Of a stretch of 64,000 bases of DNA, positions 45,919-57,534 are shown in pieces. Location: contig NW_022098068.1 in the NCBI RefSeq assembly GCF_002288925.2, positions 1,170,269 to 1,234,268 of the forward strand. The letters are read 5' to 3'. Below the pieces are notes generated by a model. The model had not been told where the DNA came from and searched no databases. It saw nothing but the letters and a program-made list of their open reading frames with translations. The stretch comes from Delphinapterus leucas (taxonomy: Eukaryota; Chordata; Mammalia; Artiodactyla; Monodontidae). The position numbers and the translations under genes were made by a program. Every line of letters begins with the position of its first letter. Within the stretch, counting starts at the first letter, position 1.

Positions 45919-47932
45919 TTTGCTTATTTTACTGTGTTTGGGGTCTCCTTTTTGCAGGCTGCAGGTTGTAGTTCCCATTGTTTTTGGTGTCTTCCCCCTG
46001 TGGCTAACGTTTTTTCACTGGTTTGTGTAGGTTTCCTGGTGTAGCAGACTAGTGCTTATGTTCTGGTGGATGAGGCTGGATCTTGTCCTTCTGGTGGGCA
46101 GGTCCACCTCTGGTGGTGCATTTTTGGTTGTCTGTGGCCTTATTATGATTTTAGGCAGCCTCTATCTAATGGGCGGGGTTGTGTTCCTGTCTTGCTAATT
46201 GTTTGGCATAGGGTGTCTAGCACTGTAGGTTGCTGGTCATTGAGTGAAGCTGGGTCTTGGTGTCGAGATGAGATCTCTGGGAGATTTTTGCTGTTTGATA
46301 TTATGTGGAGCTGGGAGGTCTCTTGTGGACCAGTGTCCTGAACTTGGCTCTCCCACCTCAGGGACACAGCACTGACTCCTGGCTGAAGCAACATGAGCCT
46401 TTTATCCACACGGCTCAGGATAAAAGGGAGAAAAACTAGAAAGAAAGAAACAAAGAAAGAAAGAGAGAAAGAGGATAAAATAAAATAAAGATAAAATAAA
46501 ATAAAGTTATTAAAATAATGTAAATAAAATATAGTTATTAAAATAAAAATAATTATTAAGAAAAAAACTTTTTTAAGTGAAAAAAAAAAGCGGACGGACA
46601 GAACCCTAGGTCAAATGGTGAAAGCAAATCTATACAGACAAAATCTCACACGGTAACATACACATACACACTCACAAAAAGAAGAAAAGGGGAAAAAATG
46701 ATATATCTTAATCTCAACGTCCACCTCCTCAATTTGGGTTGACTCATTATCTCTTCAGGTATTCCACAGATGCAGGGTACATCAAGTTGATTGTGGAGAT
46801 TTAATCCTCTGCTCCTGAGGCTGCTGAGGGGAATTTCCCTGTGTGTTCTTTTTTCCCACAGCTTCTGGGTTTCAGCTTTGGATTTGGATCCGCCTCTGTG
46901 TGTAGGTTGCCTGAGGGTGTCGTTCTTCGCTCAGACAGGACAGGGTTAAAGGAGCAGCTGATTCAGGGGCTCTGGTTCAGTCAGGCCGGGGGGAGGGAGG
47001 GGTACACATGTGGGGCGAGCGTCTGACAGCAGAGACTGGCATGACATTGCACCATCCTGATGTGCACCGTGTGTTCTCCTGGGGAACTTGTCCCTGAATC
47101 GCGGGCCCTGGCAGTGGTGGGCTGCACAGGTTCCCTGGAAGGGAGGTGTGGATAGTGACCTGTGTTTGCACACAGGCTTCTTGGTGGCTGCAGTAGCAGT
47201 CTTAGCATCTCATGCCCGTCTCTGGGGTCCGCGCTGATAGCCATGGCTCGCACCCGTCTCTGGAGCTCCTTTAAGCAGTGCTCTTAATCCTTTCTCCTCA
47301 CGCACCAGGAAACAAAGAGACAAGAAAAAGTCTCTTGCCTCTTCGGCAGGTCCAGACATTTTCCCGGACTCCCTCCTGCCTAGCCGTTGCACACTAGCCC
47401 CCTTCAGGCTGTGTTCAGTCAGCCAACCTCAGTCCTCTCCCTGGCATCCGACTGAAGTGGAAGGCTCAGCTCCCAGCCCCTGCCCATCCCAGCAGGTGTG
47501 CAGACAAGCCTCTCGTGCTGGTGAGTGCTGGTCGGCACCGATCCTCCATGTGCGAATCTCCCTGCTTTTCCCTCTGCACCCCTGTTGCTGCACTCTCCTC
47601 TGTGGCTCCAAAGGTCCCCCCTCTGCCACCCACAGTCTCCGCCCATGAAGGGGCTTCCTAGTGTGTAGAAACCTTTCCTCCTTCACAGCTCCCTCCCACT
47701 GGTGCAGGTCCCATCTCTATTCTTTTGTCTCTGTTTTTTCTTTATCTTTTTTCTTTTGCCCTACCCAGGTACGTGGGGAGTTTCTTGCCTTTTGGGAGGT
47801 CTGAGGTCTTCTGCCAGCGTTCAGTAGGTGTTCTGTAGGAGCAGTTCCACGTGTAGATGTATTTCTGATGTATTTGTGTGGAGAAAGATGATCTCTGCAT
47901 CTTACTCTTCCACCATCTTTCCTCGAGGCTCC
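45919..47932 (-). promoter_or_regulatory. L1-G 5' UTR / internal promoter region
   Basis: About 2.0 kb, starting GGAGCCTCGAGGAAAGATGG on the minus strand. The YY1-like core reads AAAGATGGT here, so the terminal C is lost. The GC-rich part (46780-47700) keeps many CG dinucleotides. An A-rich block on the plus strand (46436-46590) is the counterpart of the T-rich block of the other copies. The CHR-2 segment lies immediately upstream of this start. Confidence 0.72.
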
Positions 47933-48030
47933 TGGGTCTTTGTTTCTGTGTGAGAGCTTTCTCTAGTTGTGGCAAGCGGGGGCCACTCTTCATCATGGTG
48001 CATGGGCCACTCACTGTCACGGCCTCTCTT
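47933..48030 (-). mobile_element. CHR-2 SINE segment fused to the 5' end of L1-G
   Basis: On the minus strand the tract reads AGAGAGGCCGTGACAGTGAG, then AAGAGTGGCCCCCGCTTGCC, ACAACTAGAGAAAGCTC and AACAAAGACCCAGG. This is the 3' module of CHR-2 as seen at 36350-36440. It has the same orientation as L1-G, lacks the SINE head and the A tail, and joins L1 sequence without a spacer. The TSD copy at 48035-48046 lies beyond it, so the segment was inside the inserted unit. The cause may be a transcript that started in a SINE upstream of the source L1, or template switching during insertion. Confidence 0.75.
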
Positions 48031-48046
48031 TGCTCTTGCTGCTTTT

Positions 48047-49463
48047 AAGATTATCTCCTCGTCTTTAACTTTTGACACTTTAATTATAATATGTTTGTGT
48101 GTAGGTCTCTGTTTTCATCTTATTTGAAACTCTCTCGGCTTTCTGGATTTGTATATCTGTTTCTATCCTCATGTTAATAAAGTTTTCAGCCATTATTTCT
48201 CCAAATAAGTTTTCTGCCTCTTTCTCTCTCTCTTCTCATTCTAGGACCCATATAATGGGAATGTTGGTCCACTTGAAATTGTCCCACAAGCCCCTTAAGC
48301 TCTTTTCATTCTTGCTTCTTTTTGCTACTCTGATTGGGAGAGTACTGCCCTGTTTTGGAATTAACTGATTCTTTCTTCTGCTTCATCTGGCCTGCTGTTG
48401 AACCCCTCTATTGTATTTTTAAGTTCAGTTATTACATTCTTCAGCTCTGTGACTTCTACTTGATATTTTCTTATATCTTCTATCTCTGTTGAAATTCTCA
48501 CCTTGTTCATCCATTTCTCTTCCTGAGCTCAGTAACATCTTTATGACCATTTTTAAAACTCTTAGTCAGGTAAATTACCTATCTTTCATCATGTTATTTT
48601 TCTGAGGTTTCATATTTATTTTTAGTTTGGAACTCATCCATCTGTTTCTCCTTTTTCCTTGACCTTCTGTCTTGGTTTCCATGAATTGAATAAAACAGCC
48701 ACTGCTCCCAGTCTTGAAGGAGTGGCTTTATGTTGGAGATGAACATTATTGTTCAACTCTGCCCAAGCCTTGCATTGTCTCTCAAACCTTCATTATTATA
48801 CAAGCAGACTACTTTATTTTTAGTGGCTGCCAGTAGTTTAGGGTGTGCCAAGACCAGTCAATGTCCCAATATGGAGGATCTGAGTCAGCACTGAGATTCA
48901 GAAAGACTGAAATCCAGACAGCTGCTTTTAAAGTACAGAAATATGCACAGTGCTGTGTGACTGTGAGCATAATCCCTGCTGGCCACCAGATCCAGAAGAT
49001 ATAGAGTTGTCCCCTGGGCAGGAGCTGCAAAAATTAGGGTGGCAGATAAACTTAGAAGTTCCTTTCTGGAAGATACCAGTGACTTGAAACAAGGAAGAGG
49101 GATAAGCAAAGATGGCATCCACTGGCCTCTGTCCCCAGAAAGCACCTTAGTAGGTCCCTAGATGTATACCAAACCAGTAGCCTTCCCTTCAGGTCAAAAC
49201 TACAGGGCCAGCAAATATGTCTCTTTCACAGAAAAACAGTGTTGTGTTTCACTCTGCTGTTTGTGCTGTGCCCTGTGGGTGGTAGCCAGACAAGAACTGC
49301 CTCTCCATTTGCTGTATTCCCAGGGGACCCACAAACTAGCCCTGCTGGCCACCAGAGCAGCAAACAGGGAACTTCCTTTGGGTGGCAGACACAAAAAACA
49401 GCACCAGGTATAAAAAACAAGGCACAAGAGGTGTGTACAAGCTCGCCTCCAGGAGATACTGGA
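48047..49463 (-). mobile_element. L1M-R, part 3: N-terminal ORF1 and 5' UTR
   Basis: Continues L1M-R after L1-G (AAGATTATCTCCTCGTCTTT). It first reads antisense ORF1 (TCAGCCATTATTTCTCCAAA, ATAATGGGAATGTTGGTCCA, AATTGTCCCACAAGCC), to about 48600. It then reads a GC-richer region of about 850 bp, which I take as the L1M 5' UTR. That region contains CCCTGCTGGCCACCAGA twice (near 48976 and 49337), about 360 bp apart, within diverged longer repeats. It ends where L1M-0 resumes. No open frame of note. Confidence 0.7.
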
Positions 49464-50472
49464 AGAGGAAATTTTATAGCAATAATTGCATACATCAAGA
49501 GAAAAGAAACATTTCAAATAAACAATCTAACTTTACACTTCAAGAACTAGAAAAATAAGGAACTTAGCCCAGAGCTAGCAGAAGTAATAAAATAGCAAAA
49601 TTAGGGCAGAAGTAAATAAAATAGAGAAGGAAAACAATACTAAACACCACCAAAAGTAAAGGCTGTTTTTTTGAAAAGATAAACAAATTTGAAAACCTTT
49701 AGCTAGACTAAGAAAAAGAGAGCAATTTAATAAATAAAAGCAGAAGTGAAAGAGGAGTTATTACAACTGAAAACACAGAAATTCAAAGAATCATAAGAAA
49801 TTACTTTGGAAAATCATTTGCCAGCAAAATAGAAAACCTAGAAGAAATGGATAAATTCCTGGAAACATGCAAGATTCCACAACTGATTAGTGATGAAATA
49901 AAATCTCTGAACAGAACAGTACTGAGTAAGGAGATTAAAACTCTAAACAGCCAACAAAGAGTAATAATATTTAATCAGTAAACAAAAAACTCCCAACATA
50001 GAAAACCTTAGGAACAGGTGGTTTCATTTGTGAATTTTAACAGACATTTAAATAAAAATTAATGCCAATTCTTCTTAAACTCCTCCAAAATATTGAAAAT
50101 GAGAAAACTCTCCAAAACTCATTTTACAAGGCCAGCATTACCCTTATACCAAAGCAGATAAGACAATATGAGAAAGGTATGCTAATATCCCTGATAATAT
50201 AGAGGTAAAAAATCACCAACAAAATATTAATAAACTGAATTCAACAGCACATTAAAAGGGTCATACTGTTTGATCAAGTGGTATTCATACCTAGGGTGCA
50301 AAGATGGTTCAACATAACCAAAGCAATATATGTGATATATCACATTTATAGAATAAAAGATAAAAATCAAATTATCATTTCAATAGATGCAGAAAGACCA
50401 TTTGACAAAATTCAACATTCATTCATAATTTTAAAAAAATCTCTCAACAAACTCGGTTTAAAAATAATTACC
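49464..50472 (+). mobile_element. L1M-0, piece 3: ORF2 linker and start of RT
   Basis: Resumes at AGGAAATTTTATAGCAATAA, exactly the ORF2 position where 37976 stopped. It covers the linker (counterparts of 'INKFENL', 'EEMDKFLE', 'NKSPGPDGF') and RT up to motif A, which is still readable: [17 protein letters not shown] in the frame 50278-50499. Cut at AATTACC (50466-50472) by L1-I. Other parts have lost the frame. Confidence 0.85.
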
Positions 50473-52076
50473 TTTGGGGGGATCAAGATGGTAGAGTAGG
50501 AGAATGTGAAGCTCACCTCCCCCCACAAACACATCAAAAATATATCTACTTATGGAACAATTCTCACAGAAAACTAAGTGGAAACTGGCAGAAGAGCTCC
50601 TATACAACCAACACTGCAAAAAAGATCACCACATAACAGGGTAAGATGGAAAAAAAGGCATCAGTCAGGACCTGTGCCCCTGGGAGGGATCTGTAAGGGA
50701 GAGAAGGTCCACACAGGTGGAGCCTCATCCTGGGGAGTGAGCAGATCAACTCATAATCTGGAAATTCCAGTCCTGGGGTCCTGCATGGAGGAGACATGTC
50801 CCTTAACCTGCTGGAAAATCTGCTGAGACAGAGATAAGGGTTGAAGAAGCCTAGAATCTACTCTTGAAGAGTACACGCATGCTGACATGCTAACAATCAG
50901 GACACAGAGAGCCTTGCACTGACACCTTCTGCCTTGCTGCACTTCCCAATATGAAGAGACTAACATGCTGGACCCGCTCATTCCACACCAAATCCTGGCA
51001 TGAGATCAGGGTAAAGGTTTTGTCTAGCTACACAGAGACAGACTGGGTCACCTGGGGTGTGATCCAGAAGGAGCTGCATAAATCATTGTCCCCGTGTGCA
51101 CTGGGTGGCGCCACAAGAATATGCAGAGGCTACGAGCTGAATATCAGGCAGACAGGCCATAGGAGAGAACTTGATCTATCTATGCAGGACAGTCCAGAAG
51201 GCCTGGGGTGCGATCCAGGTGGAGTTGCAGTGCCCATTGCCAGCACACTCATGGTGGCAGAGGGTTTAGCCACAGGAGACATTGTTAGCACTCACAACAG
51301 GCAGCACTACAAGAACACGTGGCATCTAAATGCTAAATCTTGTGCAGACAGTCCTCAGCCACGAGTATGCAGTGGTTCATTTCCCAGCAAGAGTGCCACA
51401 ATTCTGCCCACTCTACACTGAAGCATAGTGCTAGATCTGGGACAGACAGGTCCTGGGAGAAGTCTTCCAAGAGGCAGCGAGATCTCAGACAGAAACACAG
51501 CCACCTCAATTCCTGCAGTTACAATACCTTGACTCCCAGCCCAGCCTACTCCACACCACAGCATTGCACTAGATCTGGGAAGAATAAAAGAGAGAAAGGA
51601 TATAACACTGAGCTGCTTCTGAGCAGAAATATGGATTTCTACACAGGTGGTGTGTAGGTTTGTTGTGACCCCACAGGCCTCACTTCCTTCAGCAATCACA
51701 TCTTTAGGGCAGGGCACACACTCAAGGGCAATGAAGCCTGATCAAACACGACCTTCAGGACTTCTACTCCAACAACTTGGGAGCAGACCCACCCCTGACA
51801 GGTTGGTGACAGCCATGGAGCAAAGAAGCAGCCCTACCTCATATCCAGCAAAGGTCTAGATACTACAACACCAACCACACTCCCTATCAATGGGATAACT
51901 GCCAGCACCCTCTGAGGAAAGACGTGGCTGACATCCATATCAGAACAAGATCTCAAACCAAAAATATTGGACATACACAGAATACACAGGGACACCTCAA
52001 CACAAAACCACCCCTTTAAGACCACAGTGGATAACTGTTATTCGTAAAATCATAGAGACAGAGAAATTTAAGTAAA
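50473..52076 (+). promoter_or_regulatory. L1-I 5' UTR / internal promoter region
   Basis: Starts TTTGGGGGGATCAAGATGGT with a YY1-like CAAGATGGT at 50484-50492. It is about 1.6 kb and GC-rich, with no T-rich block. The sequence is unrelated in detail to the L1-B type beyond the first 100 bp, which share the CCCCACAAACACATCAAAAA-like block. A third promoter lineage in the window, next to L1-B/D/F/G/H and L1-E. Confidence 0.65.
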
Positions 52077-52963
52077 ATGGAAAAGACAGAGGAACTACTC
52101 CCAATTACAAGGACAAAAGAAATCCCCTGAAAGAAAAAAATAATGAAACAAGCCTCACCATTCTCCTAGACTCTGAGTTCAAAAATGAGTTATTAAAAAT
52201 GTTAACTTAATTAAGAATGATTATTGATAGAAGTACAGATTAATGTAACAAGGAATTAGAAATTATAAAGATGAACCAATAAAAAATAGACAATTCAATT
52301 GCTGAGATAAAAAACCAATCTAGAAACACTGAATAGCAGATTAATGGCACAGAATGAATAAGTGGTCTGAAAGACAGAACAATGGAAATCACCCAATCAG
52401 AACAGCAAACAGAAAGAAAAATGAAAAAAAAAATGAAAGCAGCATATGAGATCTATGGGATAATATAAAGCATACCAACCTATGCATAATGTGGGTTCCA
52501 GGAGGATAAGAGAGAGAGAAGGGGATCAAAATGTATTTGAAGACATTATGGCTGAAAACTTCAAAAACCTAAAGTGGGAAACAGATATCCAGGTACAGGA
52601 AGCACAGAGGGTCCCAAACAAGATGAAGCAAAAGAGACCTACACCAAGATATATCATAATTAAAATGGCAAAAGTTAAAGAGAGGATTCTAAAGGCAGCA
52701 AGAGAAAACAAAAAGAGTCAGTTATGAGGGAATCCCCATAGGCTATCAGCTGATTTCTCTGTGAAAAATTTGCAGGCCAGAAGGGAGTGGCATGATATAT
52801 TCAAACCATTAAAGGGAAAAACCTGCAACCTAGGATACTCTACCCAGCAAGATTATAATTTAGAATAGAAGGAGAGATAAAGAATTTTTCAGACAAGCAA
52901 AAACTAAAAGAATTTGGCAATACTAAGCCTACTTTACAAGAAATATTAAAGGATCTTCTCTAA
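52077..52963 (+). pseudogene. L1-I ORF1, broken
   Basis: Starts MEKTEELLPITRTKEIP, then TGA. The middle (coiled coil and RRM) is decayed; the segment 52482-52727 is open with VFEDIMAENFKNLKWETDIQ and RYIIIKMAKVKERILKAARE. The C-terminal part (KGKNLQPRIL-like; FGNTKPTLQEILKDLL-like) ends at TAA 52961-52963. Length about 295 codons, as expected for ORF1. Confidence 0.82.
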
Positions 52964-53426
52964 ATAGAAAAGAAGCAGGAATCTATAAGAAAGGGAAAAT
53001 CACAATAGGAAAGGCAAATATATAAAAAGATTGAAGATCACTTTAAAAAGCCAGTACGTAGACTTAAAAAAATAAAATACTGTAAAAGTGATTATAATTA
53101 CAATTAACAGCAAAAGATAAGTATGAAAATGAAATATGACAAGAAAATCACAAAATATGAGGGAGCGGCGTATAAAAATATAGATCATTTAGAATGTGCT
53201 TGAATTTGTATGACTATCAGTTTAAAGCAAGTAGATATAGTTATGGGTTAATATACTGGAATTCCATGGTAACCATGAATCACAGACATAAAATAGATTC
53301 ACAAAAATCAAAAAGAAAAGAACTCAAGCATACTACAAAAGAAAATCAACAAACCACACAGGGAAAAACAAAAATAAGAAGAAATGAACAAAGAACTACA
53401 AAAGCAACTAGAAAACAAGGATCAAA

Positions 53427-56400
53427 ATGGCAGTAAGTACATACCTATCAGTAATTACTTGAAATGTCAATGAACTAACTGCTCTGATCAAAAGATACAG
53501 AGTGGCAGATTGGATTAAAAAAGAAAAGAACCTACAATATGCTGCCTACAAGAGACTCACTTCAGGGAGAAAGACACACACAGACTGAAAGTGAGGGGAT
53601 GGAAAAAGATATTTCATGCAAATAGAATGGACAAAAAAGTGGAGGTAGCAATACTCATATCAGACAAAATAGACTTTAAAACAAATGCCATAAAGGAAGA
53701 AAAAGACAGGCATTATATAATGGTAAATAGATCAATACAAGGAGAAGACATTACACTCATTAATAGCCAAATAATACACCCCAACTAGGAACAACTAAAT
53801 GTATAAAACAAACACTAACAGATCTAAAGGGAGAAATGGACAATAATATTTGGAGATTTTAACAATCCACTGACATCAATGAAAAGATCATGCAGACAGA
53901 AAATCAATAAGGTAACAGAGGTCCTAACTGACTCAATAGACCAGTTGGACTTCATTGATACCTACCGGACACTATATCTGAAAACAAAACAGAATACACA
54001 ATGTTTTCAAGAGCACATGGGATGTTCTCCAGGATAGACCACAAACTAGGTCACACACAAAAAAGCCTTAACAAATTTAAGAGGACAGAAATTATTTCAA
54101 GCATTTTTTTCTGGACACAATGGTATGAAACTAGAAATAAGCCACAGAAAGATAAATGGGAAAAGAGTGAACACATGGAGACAAAACAGCATACTATTAG
54201 AAAACAACGGGTCCATGATGAAATCAAAGAAGAAATCAGAAAATATCTCAACGAAAATTAAAACACAACCTTATAAAATCTATGGGATACAGCATAAGCA
54301 GTTCTAAGATAAAAGTTTATGGCCATACAGACCTACCTCAAAAAGAAGAAAAATCTCAAATAAACAACCTAACTTACTACCTAAAGAAATACGGAAAAGT
54401 AGAGCAAACAAAACCCAAAGTCATCAGAAGGAAGGAAATAATAAAGATCAGAGAGGAAATAAATAAAATAGAGATAAAATAGAAAAGATCAATATAAAGA
54501 AGAGCTGGGTTTTTGAAAAGATAAACAAAATTGGCAAACCTCTAGCTAGGCTTACCAAGAAGAAAAGTGAGAAAACCAAAATAAATAAAATAAGAAATGA
54601 AAGAGGAGAAATAACAACAACCGATACAACAGAATACAAAAAATCATAAGAGAATACTATAAAAGGTTATATGCCAACAAATTGGACCACCTAGAAGAAA
54701 TGGACAATTTCTAGAAATATACAACCTGTCAAGACTGAGTAAAGAAGAAACAGATAATTGAAACAGATCAATTACTAGAAGGAAAATAGAGTCTGTAATT
54801 TTAAAACTCCCTCCAAACAAAAGTCCAGGACAAGATAACTTCACTGGGGAATTCAACCAAACACACAAAAAAGAACTTAACCCTATCCTGTTCAAACTAT
54901 TCCAAAATTTGAAGAGATGAGAGCACTCTCAAGTTCATTCTGTGAAGCCACCATCAACCTGATACCAAAACCAGACAAAGACACTGCAAAAAAAGAAAAT
55001 TACAGGCCAATATCTTTGATGAATATAGATGCAAAAATCCTCAAATTACTAGCAAGCTGAATTCAACAATAGTTAATAAGGATCGTACACCATGATCAAG
55101 TGGGATGCACTCCAGTGTCATAAAGATGATTCAACATATGCAAATCAATCAATGTGATACACCACATTAACAAGAGGAAAGACGAAAATCACATGATCAT
55201 TTCAATAGATGCAGGAAATGCATTAGACACAATTCAGCATCCATTTATTACAAAAACTCTCACCAAAGTGGATATAGAGGGAACATATCTCAACATAATA
55301 AAGGTCACATATGACAAACCCACAGCCAACATAATACTCAATGGTGAAAAGATGAAAGGCTTTCTGCTAAATTCAGGAACAAGACAAGGATGCCCAGGCT
55401 CACCACGTCTACTCAACATAGTATTGGAAGTCCTAGCCACAGCAGGCAAACAAGAAAAAGAAATAAAATGTATCCAAATTGGAAAGGAAGAATTAAAACT
55501 GTCACCACTTACAGATGATATGATATACTATACAGAGGAGATCCACACAAAATTATTAGAACTAATAAGTGAATTCAACAATGTAACAGGATACAAGATT
55601 AATATACAGAAATATGCTGCATTTCTCCATATTAAAAATGAAATATCAGAAAGGAAAGAAAATATCCTGTTTAAGATCATGACAAAAAAAATAAAATACC
55701 TAGGAATAAACTTAACCAAGAAGGTGAAAGACCTATCCACTGAAAGCTATAAACATGGATCAAGGAAAGTGAAGATGATTTAAAGAAATGAAAAGATATC
55801 CCATGTTCTTGGGTTGTAAGAATTAGTATTTTTATAAGGGCAATACCATCCAAAGCAACCTACAGATTTAATGCAATCCCTATCAATTTCCCATGACATT
55901 TTTCACAAAACTAGAAAAGATAATCCTAAAATTTATATGGAACCACAAAAGACCCAGAATTGCCTAAGCTCTTCTAAGGGAAAAGAAGAAAGTTGGAGGC
56001 ATAACCCTCCCAGACTTCAGACAATACTACAATGCTACAGTAATCAAAACAACATGGTATTGGCACAAAAACATACGTATAGATCAATGAAACACAGTAG
56101 AGAGCCCAGAAACAAATCTATACACTCATGGTCAATTAATCTATGACAAAGTAGGCAAGACTATACAGACAGTTCTCTTCAACAAGTGATGTTGGGAAAG
56201 CTGGACAGCTACATGTATATCAATGAAATTAGAACACTCCTTCACACCATATACAAAAATAACCTCAAAATGGTTTAAAGACATAAATATAAGACATGAC
56301 ACCATAAAACTTCCAAAAGAGAACATAGGCAAAATATTTTCTGACATAAATCACAGCAACGTTTTCTTAGATCAATCTCCCAAGGCAAAAGAAATAAAAG

Positions 56401-57206
56401 CAAAAATAAACAAACGGGACCTAATCAAACTTACAAGCTTTTGCACAGCAAAGAAGACCATCAACAAAATGAAAAGACAACCTATGGAATGGGATAAAGT
56501 ATTTGCAATTTATGCTATTGACAAGAAATTAATATCTAAAATATATATACAGCTCATACAACTCATTATCAAAGAAAAGAGACCAACCCAATCAAAAAAG
56601 GTTCAGAAGACCTACATAGACATTTTTCCGAAGAAGACACACAGATGGCCAACAAGCACATGAAAACATGCTCAGAATTGCTAATTATTAGAGAAATGGA
56701 ACTCAAAACCACAATGAGGTATCACCTCACACCTGTCAGAATGGCTATCATCAGAAAATCTACAACTAATAAATGCTGGAGATGTTGTAAAGGGAACCCT
56801 TGTCCACTGTAGCTGGAAATGTAAATTGGTGCAGCTACTTTTGAAAAAGGTATGGAGGTTCCTTAAAACTAAAAATAGAGCTACTATATGACTAAGCAAT
56901 CCCATTCCTGGGTATATATTTGGAAAGAAAATAAAATCTTTAAATGAAAAGATACATGCATCCCAATATTCATAGCAGCACAATTTACAATAGCCAAGAC
57001 AAGGAAACAACCTAAGTGCCCAACAAAAGATGACTGGTTTAACATGTGGTATATATATACAATGGAATATTACTCAACCATAAAAAAAGAATGAAATATT
57101 GCCATTTTCAGCATCATGGATTGACATAGACAATATTATACTTAATGAAGTAAGTCAGACAGAGAAAGAGAAATATTGTATGATATCACTTATATATGGT
57201 CTCTAA
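53427..57206 (+). pseudogene. L1-I ORF2, broken
   Basis: Starts MAVSTYLSVIT and then hits TGA where the Asn codon of 'LNVN' should be. Endonuclease pieces are 53591-53788 and 54001-54261; the catalytic SDH is lost (IFFWTQWYETR). The RT piece 55154-55783 (209 codons) has motif A as [15 protein letters not shown] and motif C as LTDD in place of FADD; the two Asp remain. The '[14 protein letters not shown]' block is present. The C-terminal part is open at 56223-56663, but the Cys-rich motif is damaged (CWRCCKGNP). The frame ends after the 'YHLYMVS'-like stop region at 57206. Confidence 0.87.
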
Positions 57207-57534
57207 AAAATAATACATATGAATGTATATGCAAAACAAAAAGAGACTCACAAACATAGGAAAAAAACTTATGGTTATCAAGGGGAAAGGGAATTGGGGG
57301 AGGGACAAATGAGGAGTATGGGATTAAGAGATACAAACTACTATACATGAAATAGATATGCAACAAAGTTTTACTGTATAGCACAGGGAATTATATTCAA
57401 TTTCTTGTAATAACCTATAATGGAAAATAATCTGAAAAATATAATGTACATATATAATTGAATCATTTTTCTTTACATCTGAAATAACATAATATTGTAA
57501 ATCAACTACAGTTCTATTAAAAAAAGGAATTACC

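Larger units (their letters stand above)
40587..47932 (-). mobile_element. L1-G: full-length L1, reverse strand, nested in L1M-R
   Basis: Reading right to left: 5' UTR 47932-45919, ORF1 45918-45027, ORF2 44969-40961, 3' UTR with AATAAA (complement at 40599-40604) and A tail. A CHR SINE of about 0.21 kb sits in ORF2. The TSD is CTTGCTGCTTTT (40575-40586 and 48035-48046). The right copy is not next to the L1 5' end: about 100 bp of CHR-2 SINE lies between them. It is the only young L1 on this strand and forms a long inverted repeat with L1-F. Confidence 0.95.
50473..57527 (+). mobile_element. L1-I: full-length-sized older L1 in L1M-0
   Basis: About 7.05 kb of a more diverged L1 type than B/D/F/H: 5' UTR 50473-52076, ORF1 52077-52963, ORF2 53427-57206 and a distinct 3' UTR without the G-run tract. 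The 3' end is ACTACAGTTCTATTAAAAAA. Its TSD is AATTACC (50466-50472 and 57528-57534), extended by similar A-rich bases. Both ORFs are in fragments. Confidence 0.9.

Noticed and set aside
51000..51900. Frames of 105-156 codons with a normal-looking amino acid mix.
   Set aside because: They lie in the GC-rich 5' UTR of L1-I, with competing frames on both strands and no homology I can name.
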